Positions 34,271 through 45,679 are shown, numbered from the stretch's first letter. The stretch: 64,000 nucleotides of DNA from Nectonema munidae (GCA_030549495.1 JAUIRK010001055.1:1053001-1117000); one strand, 5' to 3'. The notes: generated from the letters alone by a model not told the origin. Translations and numbers: made by a program.

Positions 34271-36345
34271 CCCATATTAACCCAAGTGATGAAAAACGAT
34301 ATATACAAGTCAAAAATTTGAATACAACCCTTCAATTATTATTTATAAAAAAAAGCATTCTAAAATAAATTTGAAAAAAATATATTTTTAATATTTTTTT
34401 ATACGTCTACATACATCCATGATATTTTTGGAAAGAATTGTTTAAATGAAGAGTCTTTAAACATTTGCAACATTGAATTTGAGCACTTTTTTCAAACTAC
34501 GCATTTTCTTGGCGTTATAGAAATAGGTCTATGGTTGACATTATCTTTTCTTACTCGATTTGAGGTCAAACAATTTGGTCCAGGTCTTAACTCAATATTT
34601 ATTGAGCTTTCACATTTCAAAAAACATTCTACAAGAGCTATTCTGAAATCTTTTTGTCGTATGTTTGTATAATGTATAAGAGAAAAAAATTTTCAAATAT
34701 AAACAGCAAAAATGTTAATTGTATTAATAATCAAGTTCCAATACCATTTTTGCCAAATACACACCCATTCCAAGATTATATGCGTTAGCAATATGCGGAA
34801 AAGGAACTAAAACGATATTTTTCCTTTTACTCTTCTTCTATTTTACCAAGAGGCAGAACTTCTTCAACATTGCTACAAAGAGTAACTACCGAATTATCAT
34901 GCCATTTCGAGTTTTTTCATTTCTTTGGTGTCAATTAATGGACATTTATTCAACCTATTTTTTTCTCCTACGCTTCCAGTTGTTCTAAAATTTCTTTCTT
35001 TTAAAGATTTCATCAAATCATATGAACTAAAAAAGTTATCCATAAAAATATGATAATAATTAGAAGGAGTTTTACAAGTAAAGAATTTACAACTCTACTA
35101 CTCAGCTGTGCAATTCCATTAGCAATTTTTCCTTCCTATATTTCAACACAATAAGATAAACCTGTTGAGCTTCAAAGCGTCCATATTTTATAACCAAATC
35201 TCTGATGGGCTTTGATTTCATAAACTGTTTGCAAGAGTGTCTTCCAAAATACGGCACCATTGATTCGTCAATTGACAAATTTTCATGCAAAACACCGAAT
35301 TTTATCATCTTTAAATTTAACAAATTGTATAAAGGTTTCATCTTTTCCATTTTTGATCTCTCCAAGTTTTGATTATCAGCTACGTAATGGTAACGCTTTA
35401 TTTTTTGAAAATTATTTTAAGACATTGCTTGTGGAAAAAGTTTGCATTCTAGTTGAAAAGACTTAGACCAATAATCTCTTTCTGAACTTCGAATATTGTA
35501 ACCAGAAAGAAGAATTAATCTTATGAACTTCAACATATCTTTTTTATTTATGTTAAACGTGGGATCATTTCTATCTCGTTTTCCATATTTGTTAGTTTTT
35601 TCTACTAACAAATTAACTATATCATCGTAATAATATGTGTATAATCCAAATTCATCATAAGACAAACGAGAAGGAAAGTAAGTCCTTCCAAAAATGGGAA
35701 AAAATTTTTTTTCCTTCAAATGGTTTTTTCGCCAGTTGGGTGTAACTTTTTTACATTTTTTAGTTTTGCTCTTCATCCACATCAACATGATCAAAATCTT
35801 CATTTACAAAAACATCCAATTCACCGGCTACTTCTACAGGAATATTTTCATCATACCTTTCATTATCAACATCTTCTCTATCGCCTTCGCCTTCTTCAGG
35901 TGGTCCAGTTATAACATCAGTAGCCTGTGTTGATTCACTTTCAATCTCTTCCATTGCTTCTTTCAAATATCGAAAATGTTTAATTTTGCCATAAAATAAC
36001 TCCAGATCCATTTTAAAAACGTGGAAAATTAAAAAAAATATATTTCAAAATACAGAAATTAAAATTTTTTTATTATATTATCCCAATGCCTACATATGTA
36101 GACGTAATTTTAAAACAAATAAAAAAATATTAGAATATGATATTTTAAAACATTTTATTATTTTTTGATATGTCTTATTTAATATTTAAGAAAGTTTTGT
36201 TCTGGTGTTGACCTATTTTTAAATATAAATTATTAAAAGGATTATATAAATACTATAATTTAAAATTTGTAAAAATAATACTTTTTTAAAATTAAATCAT
36301 CTTTGAAATAAAGGTCTACGTTTGTAGACATTGAGCTAATATGGG
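34271..36345 (-). mobile_element. piggyBac transposon with both TTAA target sites
   Basis: A 2,075-bp insertion in the coracle intron. TTAA flanks both ends (34267-34270 and 36346-36349) and the termini are inverted repeats CCCATATTA. Subterminal TCTACA/TGTAGAC motifs occur near both ends: palindromic at the right (GTCTACGTTTGTAGAC at about 36314, CTACATATGTAG at about 36090) and half-palindromes near 34256 and 34404. The transposase is coded on the minus strand and is frame-broken. Termini that are easy to recognise and a small number of breaks suggest moderate age. Confidence 0.9.
34440..36011 (-). pseudogene. piggyBac transposase, broken
   Basis: It starts MDLELFYGKIKHFRYL at 36011 with a very acidic N-terminal region (EEGEGDREDVDNERYDEN). 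Next, in another frame, come GRTYFPSRLSYDEFGLY and MLKFIRLILLSGYN (35700-35480). A further frame (35365-35102) holds LHENLSIDESMVPYFGRHSC, whose IDE contains the first catalytic Asp. Downstream DNFFSSYDLMKSLKERNF (about 35040-34980) has the second Asp and WHDNSVVTLCSN (about 34905-34870) the third. A Cys-rich end (CCKCLKTLHL, about 34470) fits the C-terminal zinc-binding domain. All three acidic residues are visible. I count at least two frameshifts and a stop after 35102. Confidence 0.85.
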
Positions 36346-36349
36346 TTAA

Positions 36350-39300
36350 GCAGCTTCTTCAGTGGTAAATAACGAAAGGTGACAAAATGATTGTCAGATT
36401 CCTGAAAACACTTTGTTCCGCCTGTCAAAATAAAGCACGTGATTATGCAAGTGAAGCACAACGGAAGAATTATGTATTTTCAAAATTAAAGCGCTCAAAT
36501 TTTATTTTAAAAAGAAAGTGCTTGCACTAGTTTACATTTACACACTGCTAGTAGCGAGTTACATTTCCACAAGTTAATCGATGTTTTAGCACAAGATTGT
36601 GAATATCAGAGAGGCTTTGAGCTGTTTTCCTCTGGATTAATTTTGTGAAATGTGTATTCTATTTTAATCAGGTATTTATATCCTTCTTTTTTTGGGAATT
36701 TGATCAGGAAATCAAACAAACGCTTCACTGCAACGAAAAGAAGCTCCGTTATTGCCCTAAACTTCCTTCTCCCTCTCATCGCATCAATTTAGCTTTAGCA
36801 TCTCATCTATTTTTTCTTCATCACATTCAAACTAAAATGTAGAAAGGTTAAAGCTGATTGAAACTGCAGTGATTCATTCTGTTGTGATTTACTGACTTGA
36901 GTGAAGCTCTCTAATGTGACAGCTTAAAAGTCTACCAAAAAACGGTTTCCAGTTGTATGAGTGTAGCTTTTGTCTAATTAGACCAATTGACTAGTGTATT
37001 CATCTGCTATTGCCTTCAAAGCTTATTGAATTTAAATGTTAAGCGATTCGTAACCCTTGAATCCAATATTTTGCTATAACCAGGAAGGAATGAAAAGATA
37101 GCGCTACGAACGTCGAATCCATGGGATAAAATAAACATAGATGAAACTTTCAAAAACTTTTTCTTTTGTGAATTTCATTTCTAACCTCGATTGAATTCTT
37201 CCATGCACATTTTGTCTAGAAAGCAATCTCATGATACATATCTTATCTCCATAAATCTTGTAACATTGGTATCAAGAGTGAGGACTGTGCCTGATCCTCT
37301 TTCAAGTTTCTAAAAAATTACTGTAAACACTTCTTATTTTCCAAAATAATTATTCTAAAAGAGTAAAGTGAGAATGGAAACAGACTCGAAAAAAACATAT
37401 CATTCTTCTTATCAAATTCATTTATTTCCTTGTCAAATTGTACTTTCCATAGAAGGATACGCGATATGGCGATGATTAGGTCGTATTAAATTGTGTGGGA
37501 AATCAAGGAAACTTAATCTGGTTTATTTTCAATGTAACTCCATTGTCCACAGATGTGTTACCACCGTGCTTCCAATTAATTGTTTTTGTAAGGTTTGTGA
37601 ACTCAAGTAATATTTAAAAAGCGATACATGCACCAAGTTTCTTAGATTTTTTACAATTCTGAATTCCTTAGTAGCTATTACAAAGTCTATATTTACAAAT
37701 CTGGTACATTAACAAAGGCGGTTATCTCTTTAATCCATTAAATCCTATTGTCCTTCTTAAATGACGCAAACAATTTCCTCATTTGTTTATCAAATTTTTC
37801 AAAGACACATTAATAGACAAGGTTGTTTTTATTCATGAAAAAGTTGAATCAAGCTTAATCTAGCTAATGAATAAATCTCATAAAGGTAGTGGTTATTTAT
37901 TTAATCTTCGACCTTAAATCAATATTTTCTTTTTGGAATTAAACGTACCTTGATTAACTGTTATTGAATTTCATTGTAAAGAAGAGTAATATAAATTAAA
38001 AAAAAAGGATATGCCCTGATAATTTTTTGGTTGTATTTTTAAATCCCTATTTTTTAATATCTTCACTTTTTTGTCCTATTTGTTTAGTGATTGATTTGAA
38101 TGTTCAAAGATAAATGAAGGAAACCATTTTAAACTTGCAATATTCAATTAAAAAAATTTTTCTTCTTGTTTTTATCCTCTGCAAAAACTTGAAAACAGGG
38201 TTGACAATTTTACACAGCCCAATAAAACCGATTGTTTAGCTGGACTTTCAAAAAAAAATTTGACCCTTAAAACTCCGAAATAACCATCTTATCAGTTTTT
38301 GCGTTTCCTTTTTTTAATTGATAACAAAAAATGTGTTTTTTATTTTTTGATAACATCTTTGGTACGACATCTTTTTGTTTATTAAGTTTCTATCAGCTCC
38401 TTGCTCAATTTCAGATCTTGAGAAATCATTTTTCAATATTTTGTCATATTTGTACACCTAGAAATCGACTTTCAACATAAAAAACAACAGACCGGAAAAA
38501 TCAACAATTTTGAACTCTATTGTATAATGTATGTTTCTCGCTTCGCTTCAAACATAGGAGGATTGATGAAGATACATTCTTTATCGAAGAGAAATAATGG
38601 AAATTAAAATTTGCTAAGTCAACATCGAAACAAAGCATTATGGCTAAGTACACACAAAAACTAAATATAACATTTGAGTGATAAAAGAGGAAATCGTTAA
38701 TAAATAGATTTTTGAATGGCGTTTTGAAAGCTTTTGCTTGATTTTAAACAAAATAAACATCACCATTGAAATCAGCATACCTGAAAATAGGAATATATGT
38801 GCAAAAATCTATTTATTTTCAAAACTTGGGGATTTGAGGGAAATTGCCATTTTTAGATCGCTTTTTGACAGGTTTTGATTGATTTTCAAACGAAATAAAC
38901 TCTTTTTATCATAAACTCTGTAAATGTAGAAGTACCTTGAGTTGTTTTCATCAGAAAGCTTCTGATGAATAAAGAAGATAGTAATAAAACTAGCCACCTA
39001 GAGAAACTTACTTACGTTCTTCTATAATATAGTCAAAATTAAAGCTTAAAATTTTGATTTTCTTTTTATTTTTGCATGAACTTTGCCTTGCAAATGATAT
39101 TATACACACATATACTAACTCCTTATTTTTTGCATGCCCAGGATAATAACAATGACATTACTAATAAAGATGGAGTAGCTTCAGATGGTAATGCTTACTT
39201 AAATTAACGCTTGCTTAACTCATTCTTGCTTAATTTTTTCAGGTTCTTCAAGTGATTTAAAGGTAATGTTCTAGTTTGTTTGTTTTTCATTTTTTAACCC

Positions 39301-39370
39301 TTTTTATACATTTTTTGGGTACTATCATAATTTTATTCACTATATCAATTACATATTTCTACCATTTAGG
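36350..39370 (+). other. coracle intron, mostly unrecognised
   Basis: AT-rich DNA. The only coding hint is the short candidate exon at 37098-37167. The phrase CACAGATGTGTTA at 37549 resembles the left flank of the piggyBac copy (CTACAGATGTGTTA at 34257) but has no further match. Confidence 0.45.
37098..37167 (+). CDS. cora: Candidate coracle exon joining F1 and F2 lobes (tentative)
   Basis: Insect coracle has about 21 residues between F-G-L-T and K-F-F (containing W-L-D-L-E-K). This stretch reads IALRTSNPWDKINIDETFKN then FFF and ends at a possible donor T|GTGAAT with one base over. That is the phase needed by the next exon, giving FF-FY-GPFEFFYEVK, which aligns with K-F-F-R-T-D-T-W-P-L-T-F-A-V-K without a gap. 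Against it: the acceptor (GAAAAG) lacks a pyrimidine tract, the W is shifted by two, and a better-looking acceptor at 37083 has the wrong phase. If wrong, the true linker exon lies elsewhere in the intron or in a gap. Confidence 0.35.
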
Positions 39371-39690
39371 ATAAAATTTGATCCCTGTATGATTTGATTT
39401 ACTGATAAAGGCGAGACAACGGTATAAAGATCATTGTGATTTAAGTATAGCTCGACATTCCGGTGTGTTTAATTTGATACTGTCTATAATAAAGTTTGCT
39501 CCGTGCTTGATTTGAAATAATAAAAATGGGAGACAACGGGGTAAAGGTATTGTGTTTTGGAATACTCTTTCAATTGCCTAGATTTTGCTGTGCTTTTAAT
39601 TTAATACTTTCCATAATTGGGCCTTGTTTGATTTGAAGTAATAAAAATGGGAAGACAACTTGGTAAAAATCATTGTGTTTTTGAAAAGGG
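39371..39690 (+). repeat. Degenerate tandem repeat, three units of about 120 bp
   Basis: The phrase GATTTGA(A/T) followed by GAGACAAC and CATTGTG or TATTGTG recurs at 39391, 39509 and 39630, a spacing of 118-121 bp. Units two and three share AATAATAAAAATGGGAG / AGTAATAAAAATGGGAAG. Divergence between units is clear, so the array is old. Confidence 0.7.
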
Positions 39691-39765
39691 ATTGGGATGT
39701 AATTTTTAATGATCTCTACGGTGATACTATAACGAAGTATTAGAAAAAGATGAGAGATTTTTGGG

Positions 39766-39836
39766 CTTAGGGTTAGGGTTTTTAATAACATTATGTAAAA
39801 AGGATAAGATTTTTTAGTCTTAGAGTTAGGGTTAGA
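39766..39836 (+). repeat. Two short TTAGGG-like runs
   Basis: CTTAGGGTTAGGGTT at 39766-39780 and TTAGAGTTAGGGTTAG at 39820-39835 look like vertebrate-type telomere units, whereas arthropods mostly use TTAGG. At two to three units they are too short to be more than a curiosity. Confidence 0.5.
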
Positions 39837-40003
39837 TAATGTCATTTTTAAAATATATTTTCAAAAAGTGAAACTTTAATTTTGTTTGCTCGGGCAATTT
39901 AGTAAAAACAAAGAAGAGCTATATCTATGTGGCTATATGGGTAAAATTTATACTAAAGTTCTTCTTTATATGGGTATTCAATAGCTATATGGGTAAAAAG
40001 GTA

Positions 40004-40719
40004 AAGCTGTATTCCTTCCATAATAAAGTGGTTTTTAGCGATGCGCTAATTATACCTTGAGTGTCAACAATGCATTCAGTAAAGATTTATGCACGCATCA
40101 TTGATATCAATAAATACCAATTGTAAAGACACGTAAAAATCAATATTTGAGCGTTCATTCATTTTCTATCCTGGTAACAATCTTATGGATACGATGAGTG
40201 AACAGAAAGTGTCTGATAAGTAACATAAGAATATTAAATGCAAATAAAAGTAGAATAGAGCAAAAAAGTAAAAGTTATTTTGATTTTGAAATTCTTGAAA
40301 ACAAATTTTTGATCAATAATCAATCGATGATGAAAATGGAATTAAACAAGACAACGACTACCGAAATTTTTAATGAATATTTATCTAAAATAGCCTGCAT
40401 ATTTAAATTCAGCATAAAATTTGCAACATTTTGACGTATTATACGCCATGTTTCGACTTAATTTAACACTTGATGAACACAAGCTGTAATCCTTTTCATA
40501 ATGAAGTGGTTTTAGCGATGCACCGATTACACCTTGAATGTCAACAAATATTTTTGCATGCATCGATGATACATCAATAATAAATATCAATGGTAAACAC
40601 GCACCAAAAAATCAATTTAACTTCTAGCGTTCATTCTTCTATACTTGTAACGAGATTAATGAATACGATGAGTGAACAGAAAGCGAGTGGAGATGACTGA
40701 TGAGTAGCATAAAATATGA
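40004..40719 (+). repeat. Diverged direct repeat, about 230 bp, copies 477 bp apart
   Basis: Copy one is about 40004-40231 and copy two about 40481-40719. Shared phrases in order: AAGCTGTA(A/T)TCC, AAGTGG, TTTTAGCGATGC, ACCTTGA(A/G)TGTCAACAA, GCGTTCATTC and ACGATGAGTGAACAGAAAG. Identity looks like roughly 75-80 percent by eye. No terminal repeats or coding sequence were recognised. Confidence 0.75.
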
Positions 40720-41005
40720 ATTGCCGAATAATTTCAACAAAAATATTTTGTTAAAGAATACGCTAAGGGCAACTAACTTATATCATTAAATTGGTAGAAA
40801 TTAAAATTAAAAGATTTTGTAACTACAGTTGTAACGATTTAGCGACCATAAGGCAAGTTACATTTCACAGGGTTTTTGAATAAAAACAATTATTATTTAC
40901 AACATTGAAATGTTAAAATACTATTATTAAATTTGGTATCTTTTTAAAGAAGCATTGATAAAATTAATAAATTGCCAAAAAATAAATTGATCTCTACTGA
41001 CCCCC

Positions 41006-41029
41006 AAAATAAAACGATCGTTTTATTTT
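41006..41029. repeat. Perfect 24-bp palindrome
   Basis: A perfect inverted repeat without a spacer, centred on CGATCG between 41017 and 41018. Each arm reads A-rich then CGA. It sits in intronic AT-rich DNA with no associated element. Confidence 0.8.
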
Positions 41030-42820
41030 TTAATTATTATTTTTTAGTTATATAATATAACTATTAAATCCAATAATTCTCGAAAAATGCTTGGGTATGG
41101 GTCATTTAATTTTAACTTGGTATCTAGCCATATATGTTATAGGTATTTTGAAAACCTTCCCAACTAGTTCCATGTCAAAAGAAGAGGGCGTTATTTTCTT
41201 AAAAAAACTAATCAAAACTCGTATTTTTTGATTTTACGTTTTTGAACCAAATTTTGCATTGAAAGTGCTACGTAGATCATTCGAATTGGTCCCATTACAT
41301 CAAAATTTAAAATTTTTATAAAATTAAAATATGCTTATATCCATCTGTATTTGGAGATATTAAAGATACTTACATTATATATTTTCTAATTTTGGTATCA
41401 GATCATGAAAATGCCCCCTTTTTATGCTAACCACTATGTGCTCATGTAAAATATATCATGAACTATGAAGATTTAAAATTCATCTTTAAAAAAACTTAAA
41501 TTTGTCACTTATTTTATAATATAATAATAAAAGTTGTTAAAGACACACTTATAAAGATTGAAGATCTTTTTTAGGGGGTCCATTCGTTTTATAAATTTTT
41601 TTATGTGATCCACAACAAAAAAAGTTTCGAAAACCTGCTCTATGTGCAGCTGGTGAGAGGAATTTTAGCTTAACTGGCCAAGTAGCTTCAGAAATATTAG
41701 TTTATTGATAAATAGTGAATGGTTTCTAAAATATATTTTATGCATGTTTATTTTCTGTTAAAAATGTACAATCTAATTGAATTTAAATTACTGCGATGGA
41801 TGATACGCACCATATATTCCTGAATACAAGTCGATCTTGAGTCTAACAGTAATGTAATTTAGACCAAAGTGTCCAACCTTTTGATTTATTTGAATATAAA
41901 TCGAGGTGTAAAGCAAAGCTTTTCGCAAGCGAATTTTCAGCAGTCCTTTCATTGTATATTGCAGCAGGCATAATTGAACGAAGCGAAAATGACACAACTC
42001 CAAATGCATCATTCACTCTATTTCATGCGCCGACAAGAAACTAAACAATACTTCGTTTATTCAAACACACGATTGTATAATAAAAGTATATGAAATAATT
42101 TGAAGGAAATTTTGGATTTTTTGTGCGATCTCATATGAGGATGGAAATCTTTTCTTCTTCCAAAAAGGAGTCTATTTTTCTTTTTAAGTATTGTGATCAT
42201 TTTAAGTTTAAATAAGCTAAAATCCAGAAAAGTTAGTTTGGATAAATTAATCATCTCATTCTTATAAAAGAAATTAGACAAATATGTCTTGTCATTTTCA
42301 GTCGATAAAGTACAGATCTGCCAATTTTCATTTTAAATTAAAGTGTAAAATTCCAAAAATTTGATCAAACTTTTTAAGGACAAAATTTGTATAATTTGTA
42401 AGAATTAAATGAGAAATTTCTTCCGTTTTCTTGTTCCCTGGAAAGGATTAAGGATGTGATTTTCCTCACTCGCTCTTTCAAGTTCGCCTCTGCTTTTTAA
42501 ATTGGTATAGAAGTTCACAAGAAATCCCAATAAGAAGTAGGATGTATTCTGAATAAGAATTCTCTACACATTCACATATTTTGAGGCTTATTAACATTTA
42601 AATTTCCTGTAATAACCTACCTTAGGGAAGTTTTAAAGACACTAAGGCATATTAAATTCCTTAGGACATATTGGATATATTAGATTTTCCCGAGGATTTA
42701 ATATTTATTACGAAAGGATAATTTTGTAATGACGATCATTTTCTTTGTTTACAAGAATAATTTTAGCAAAAATCTGATTATATTCAAAATAAGCCAAACA
42801 AAGTATAATTGAATATATAT
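41030..42820 (+). other. coracle intron, nothing recognised
   Basis: AT-rich. Open frames at 41788-42012 and 42057-42281 on the minus strand have no recognised content. Confidence 0.5.
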
Positions 42821-42828
42821 ATAAGCAG

Positions 42829-43262
42829 CAGGGCCAGATTAACATGGGGGCTATTGGGGCTGCAGCCCAGGCCTACGGCCCAACTGAAAAAATAGGCCTT
42901 GGTTATTGAAAAAATGCATATATATGCAAAAAGTAAAGCTAGAAAAGTTCATTTGTAACTAGCAAATAATTACTTTAGTGGAAATTCATGTGGATTTACT
43001 GTAACCTTTTTGTATTAACGTATTTCTACATTAAATAAATGAATAACATTTTTTCTATGTATTTTTTTAGTTTTTTTCTTTAAACAACATGCGCAATAAT
43101 TAATACTTGTATATTATGCATTCTTTTATAAAATGTCCTTTTCCTAGACAGTTCATAAAGCCAAGGATCTATACATAGGGGAAGGGGCTAACAGTTTCCT
43201 TAAATCACATAGGCCCACAACAAGCTACAGGCCCAGGCCCGCGTTCCCCTAATCCACCCCTG
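42829..43262. mobile_element. hAT-type MITE
   Basis: A 434-bp non-coding insertion. The left end is CAGGGCCAGATTAAC and the right end, read inverted, is CAGGGGTGGATTAGGGG. Flanking octamers ATAAGCAG (42821-42828) and ATAAGGAA (43263-43270) agree at six of eight positions, consistent with an aged 8-bp target duplication. GC-rich subterminal sequence with AGGCC phrases (GGCCTACGGCCC, AGGCCCAGGCCC) is found at both ends. Confidence 0.75.
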
Positions 43263-43345
43263 ATAAGGAAGCCCGTATCAAGGAAAAATATTATTAGCGG
43301 CCAAAAACAGAAACATATTTTCAACAGGGTTCCGAAATCTCTATA

Positions 43346-45110
43346 CAGGTAGTCCTCGACTTACGGCTGAGCTCGGTTATGGCAGATTGGTCGTAAGTCA
43401 ATTTGGTCGTAAATCGAGTCCTACTAGTATATATAGTTACCAATTGTAGTTTCTAACTGTTACAATTTCATTAAATTTTATACTATTTCTCTATTCACTT
43501 TACTTCTTATTACTGCGCTTGACAGATTTGATTAAACACCTCACACTGAACTACGATTTATATATGTGGAAAACATACAAAAACAAAATGCATTTATAAA
43601 AAATAGAATCACTATCATTTCATACATACGAAAATGAAAAGTTTATTGATTACTGGTGCTTGGCTACTGGTCAACAGCTGGAGCAGCGCTGGAAAGATTA
43701 GTAGATGCTTTTTTCATAAATGTTGTGATTTTCGTCTGAACGTGAATTGACATAAATTTCACGATATGGGCGAAACGTGTCATGTTCCATCTTTTCAATC
43801 CTAGCAAATCTTTCAATTTTCGGATCCAATGCTTCGAAATGTGCAAGGAGTTTATTCAGCAGAGATAACCTTCTGATAATCCCTTTGTAGTGAACATTCT
43901 TTCTAGCACCTCCTCCTCTTCCTCCAATCTTTCCGTTTCCAATTCAATTAATTTGTAACTTCCCTGGATTCATGACCTACAACACATTCCACTTCGCAGT
44001 CTAAGGAAAGATCGTTTAATAGGCTCGCTATTTCTTCTCGAATCACGTTTAGTTCTAGCTCACTGTCAAATTTAGCAAAATTATTCACATGACGTTTAAC
44101 ACTTTTTTCAAATGCCATTCATACATTTCTTCGTCACCGCCTCCCAGGCGGTAGCACTGAAAAATATTGTATTGTTTCCAAAAGTATCGCAGTCTTAATT
44201 TTGGGTCAGTATCTATAGCGTTGATAGTTTGAGCGAATCTAGTTCGGAGATAATTTGCCTTAAATGCAGGAATCGCTTCTTTGTCCATAGGCTGAATCAG
44301 TGGAGTTGTCTTTGGGGGCAAAAACACGACTTTTACATCAGGATTGAGATCAGATAAGTGCAGTGGATGATGTCCAGACGCATTATCCAGTAGCACCATA
44401 ATTTTAAAAGGAATTTTTCTCTCCAAACAGTATTCACGCTATTAATAAACCAGTCCTCAAATAGTGCTTGGGTCATCCATGCTTTACGGTTAGAACGAAA
44501 ATGAATAGAGAATGTGTACTTGTTTGTATTCTTGAACCCTTCGGATTTTCTGAGTGATAAATTAAGAAAGGCCTTAGCTTAAACCCATCGAAATTCCCAC
44601 CTAGCAGAAGAGCCAGTCTTTCCATGAAGGCTTTGAATCGCGGCATACTTTTAACTTCTTTATGGATGTAAGTGGGTGCTGGCATTCGTTTCCAAAACAA
44701 TCCTGTTTCATCCACATTGGAAATCTGTTCTGCTAGATACCTCTCATCCATAATTATTTTATCCAGACTGTCGATAAACCTATGAGCACCTTCTTCATCT
44801 GCACTTGCAGCCTTTCCATTCACTCGTACATTGTGCATTTGAAACGTCTTTTTGAACTTTTGAAACCAGCCACGACAATTCTTGACTGTAGTCTTCTCCA
44901 GCGCCTTCCTTCAAACTCTGAAATAGACTTCTAGTCTTCGTCTTCACCATAATTAGGCTTTAGCGGTGCCCGTTTTTGAATTTGATCTTCCATCCAAATT
45001 GCAACATTTTCTCCGTTTGATGGATGGGTCCAGTTCGTTGCTTTGTAATCACTGTGGATCTCATGGGGGCAACACCTTTGACAGCTGTGGTATGATGTGT
45101 ATTATATACT
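43346..45110 (-). mobile_element. Tigger/pogo transposon, one end preserved
   Basis: The left end starts at TA|CAGGTAGTCCTCGACTTACG, a classic Tigger terminus beside its TA target site. GGTCGTAAGTC and GGTCGTAAATCGAG follow inside. The transposase is on the minus strand. The opposite terminus was not found: the transposase reading stops near 45075, where a tRNA-derived SINE follows. The copy therefore lacks its 5' end or has it displaced. Confidence 0.85.
43664..45075 (-). pseudogene. Tigger transposase (DDE_1), broken
   Basis: Parts in order on the minus strand: STVITKQRTGP and WMEDQIQKRAPLK (remains of the DNA-binding half, about 45070-44960), then TRSLFQSLKEG, then HNVRVNGKAASADEEG and NVDETGLFWKRMP (first catalytic Asp), ALLLGGNFDGFKLRP and YHSENP (44838-44473). 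After another frame change come IMVLLDNASGHHPLH (second Asp), VVFLPPKTTPLIQPMD (third acid) and FKANYLRTRFAQ (44426-44085). The C-terminus (ELELNVIREEIASLL, then LDPKIERFA, to 43664) is also recognisable. The D-D-D residues survive but several frameshifts separate the parts, so it cannot make a transposase. Confidence 0.85.
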
Positions 45111-45117
45111 TTTTGTT

Positions 45118-45255
45118 TTGGTATGTTATAATTGTTTTCGGTAGATGGCCTAGTTGTGGGAAGGTACGTTCTCGATCCAGTTGTTCTGAGTTCGATTTCA
45201 GACAAAGTCTTTCCAATTATGAAAGATTGTTCTTCCCTCGGATATAATACCAACT
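45118..45255 (+). mobile_element. tRNA-derived SINE inserted at the Tigger 5' side
   Basis: ATGGCCTAGTTGTGGGAAGG resembles a tRNA A box and GAGTTCGATTTCAG a B box, 45 bp downstream. These are the internal pol III promoter parts of a SINE head. A short unrelated body follows. It cannot be a working tRNA: pairing of the stems is poor and the anticodon arm is unclear. It lies exactly where the helix-turn-helix part of the Tigger transposase should be. Confidence 0.5.
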
Positions 45256-45537
45256 AAAATTAAAAATAGTAAGTTTAACGATAGGATTGGGTTGATAGAA
45301 AATCATTTAAAAATCAGTAATCAGGATGAGTGAAATTAAATGCTATATGTGTGAATAGATTTGTATACTTTTTTTAAAATTATTTATAGTGTCTAGACTG
45401 CTTACAAATGTTTTTTTGTTTTTAGCATTGGCTTGATTTAGACAAATCCATTAGCAAACAAATTAAAAGTAATACTTTTATTCTTTACAACAAAATGAAA
45501 AGATTCAAGTTATGTTCATCACTCTTTTTTTATTTAG
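45256..45537 (+). other. Intron segment before coracle exon C
   Basis: AT-rich with a T-rich tract just before the acceptor; nothing else was recognised. Confidence 0.5.
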
Positions 45538-45679
45538 ATGGCCCGTTTGAATTTTTTTACGAAGTTAAATTTTATCCACCCGAACCTTCTCAAATCAAAG
45601 AAGATATTACGAGGTATTTTCGCTACTTATATAAACTTTCCAATAAATTGATTACAAATTCAAAAAGTAAGCACATTAA
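45538..45679 (+). CDS. cora: coracle exon C: start of FERM F2 lobe
   Basis: Acceptor TTTTTATTTAG precedes 45538. The exon encodes (D/N/Y)GPFEFFYEVKFYPPEPSQ, KEDITR, then YFRYLYKLSNKLITNSKSK. KFYPPEPSQ and KEDITRY are diagnostic of coracle and mark the F1-F2 junction. The donor is chosen by phase: AA|GTTAGT after 45679 leaves two bases, fitting the next exon (one base then TTA CCA TGC). The better-looking GTAAGC after 45666 leaves one base and would shift the frame. The chosen border gives about seven extra residues between the first F2 helix and LPCSF compared with other 4.1 proteins. The acceptor needs one base from the previous exon. Confidence 0.85.

Noticed and set aside
39142-39262. Two possible micro-exons (46 and 20 bp) with neat AG/GT borders, together encoding 22 residues.
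   Set aside because: They fit each other in phase but not the coracle chain: exon C needs one incoming base and these deliver phase 0. The peptide has no match to the FERM linker.
39766-39836. Interstitial telomere array.
   Set aside because: Only two to three units in each run, well within chance in repetitive DNA.
45667-45672. GTAAGC as the exon C donor.
   Set aside because: It leaves one base over while exon D needs two, so the highly conserved LPCSF reading would be lost.
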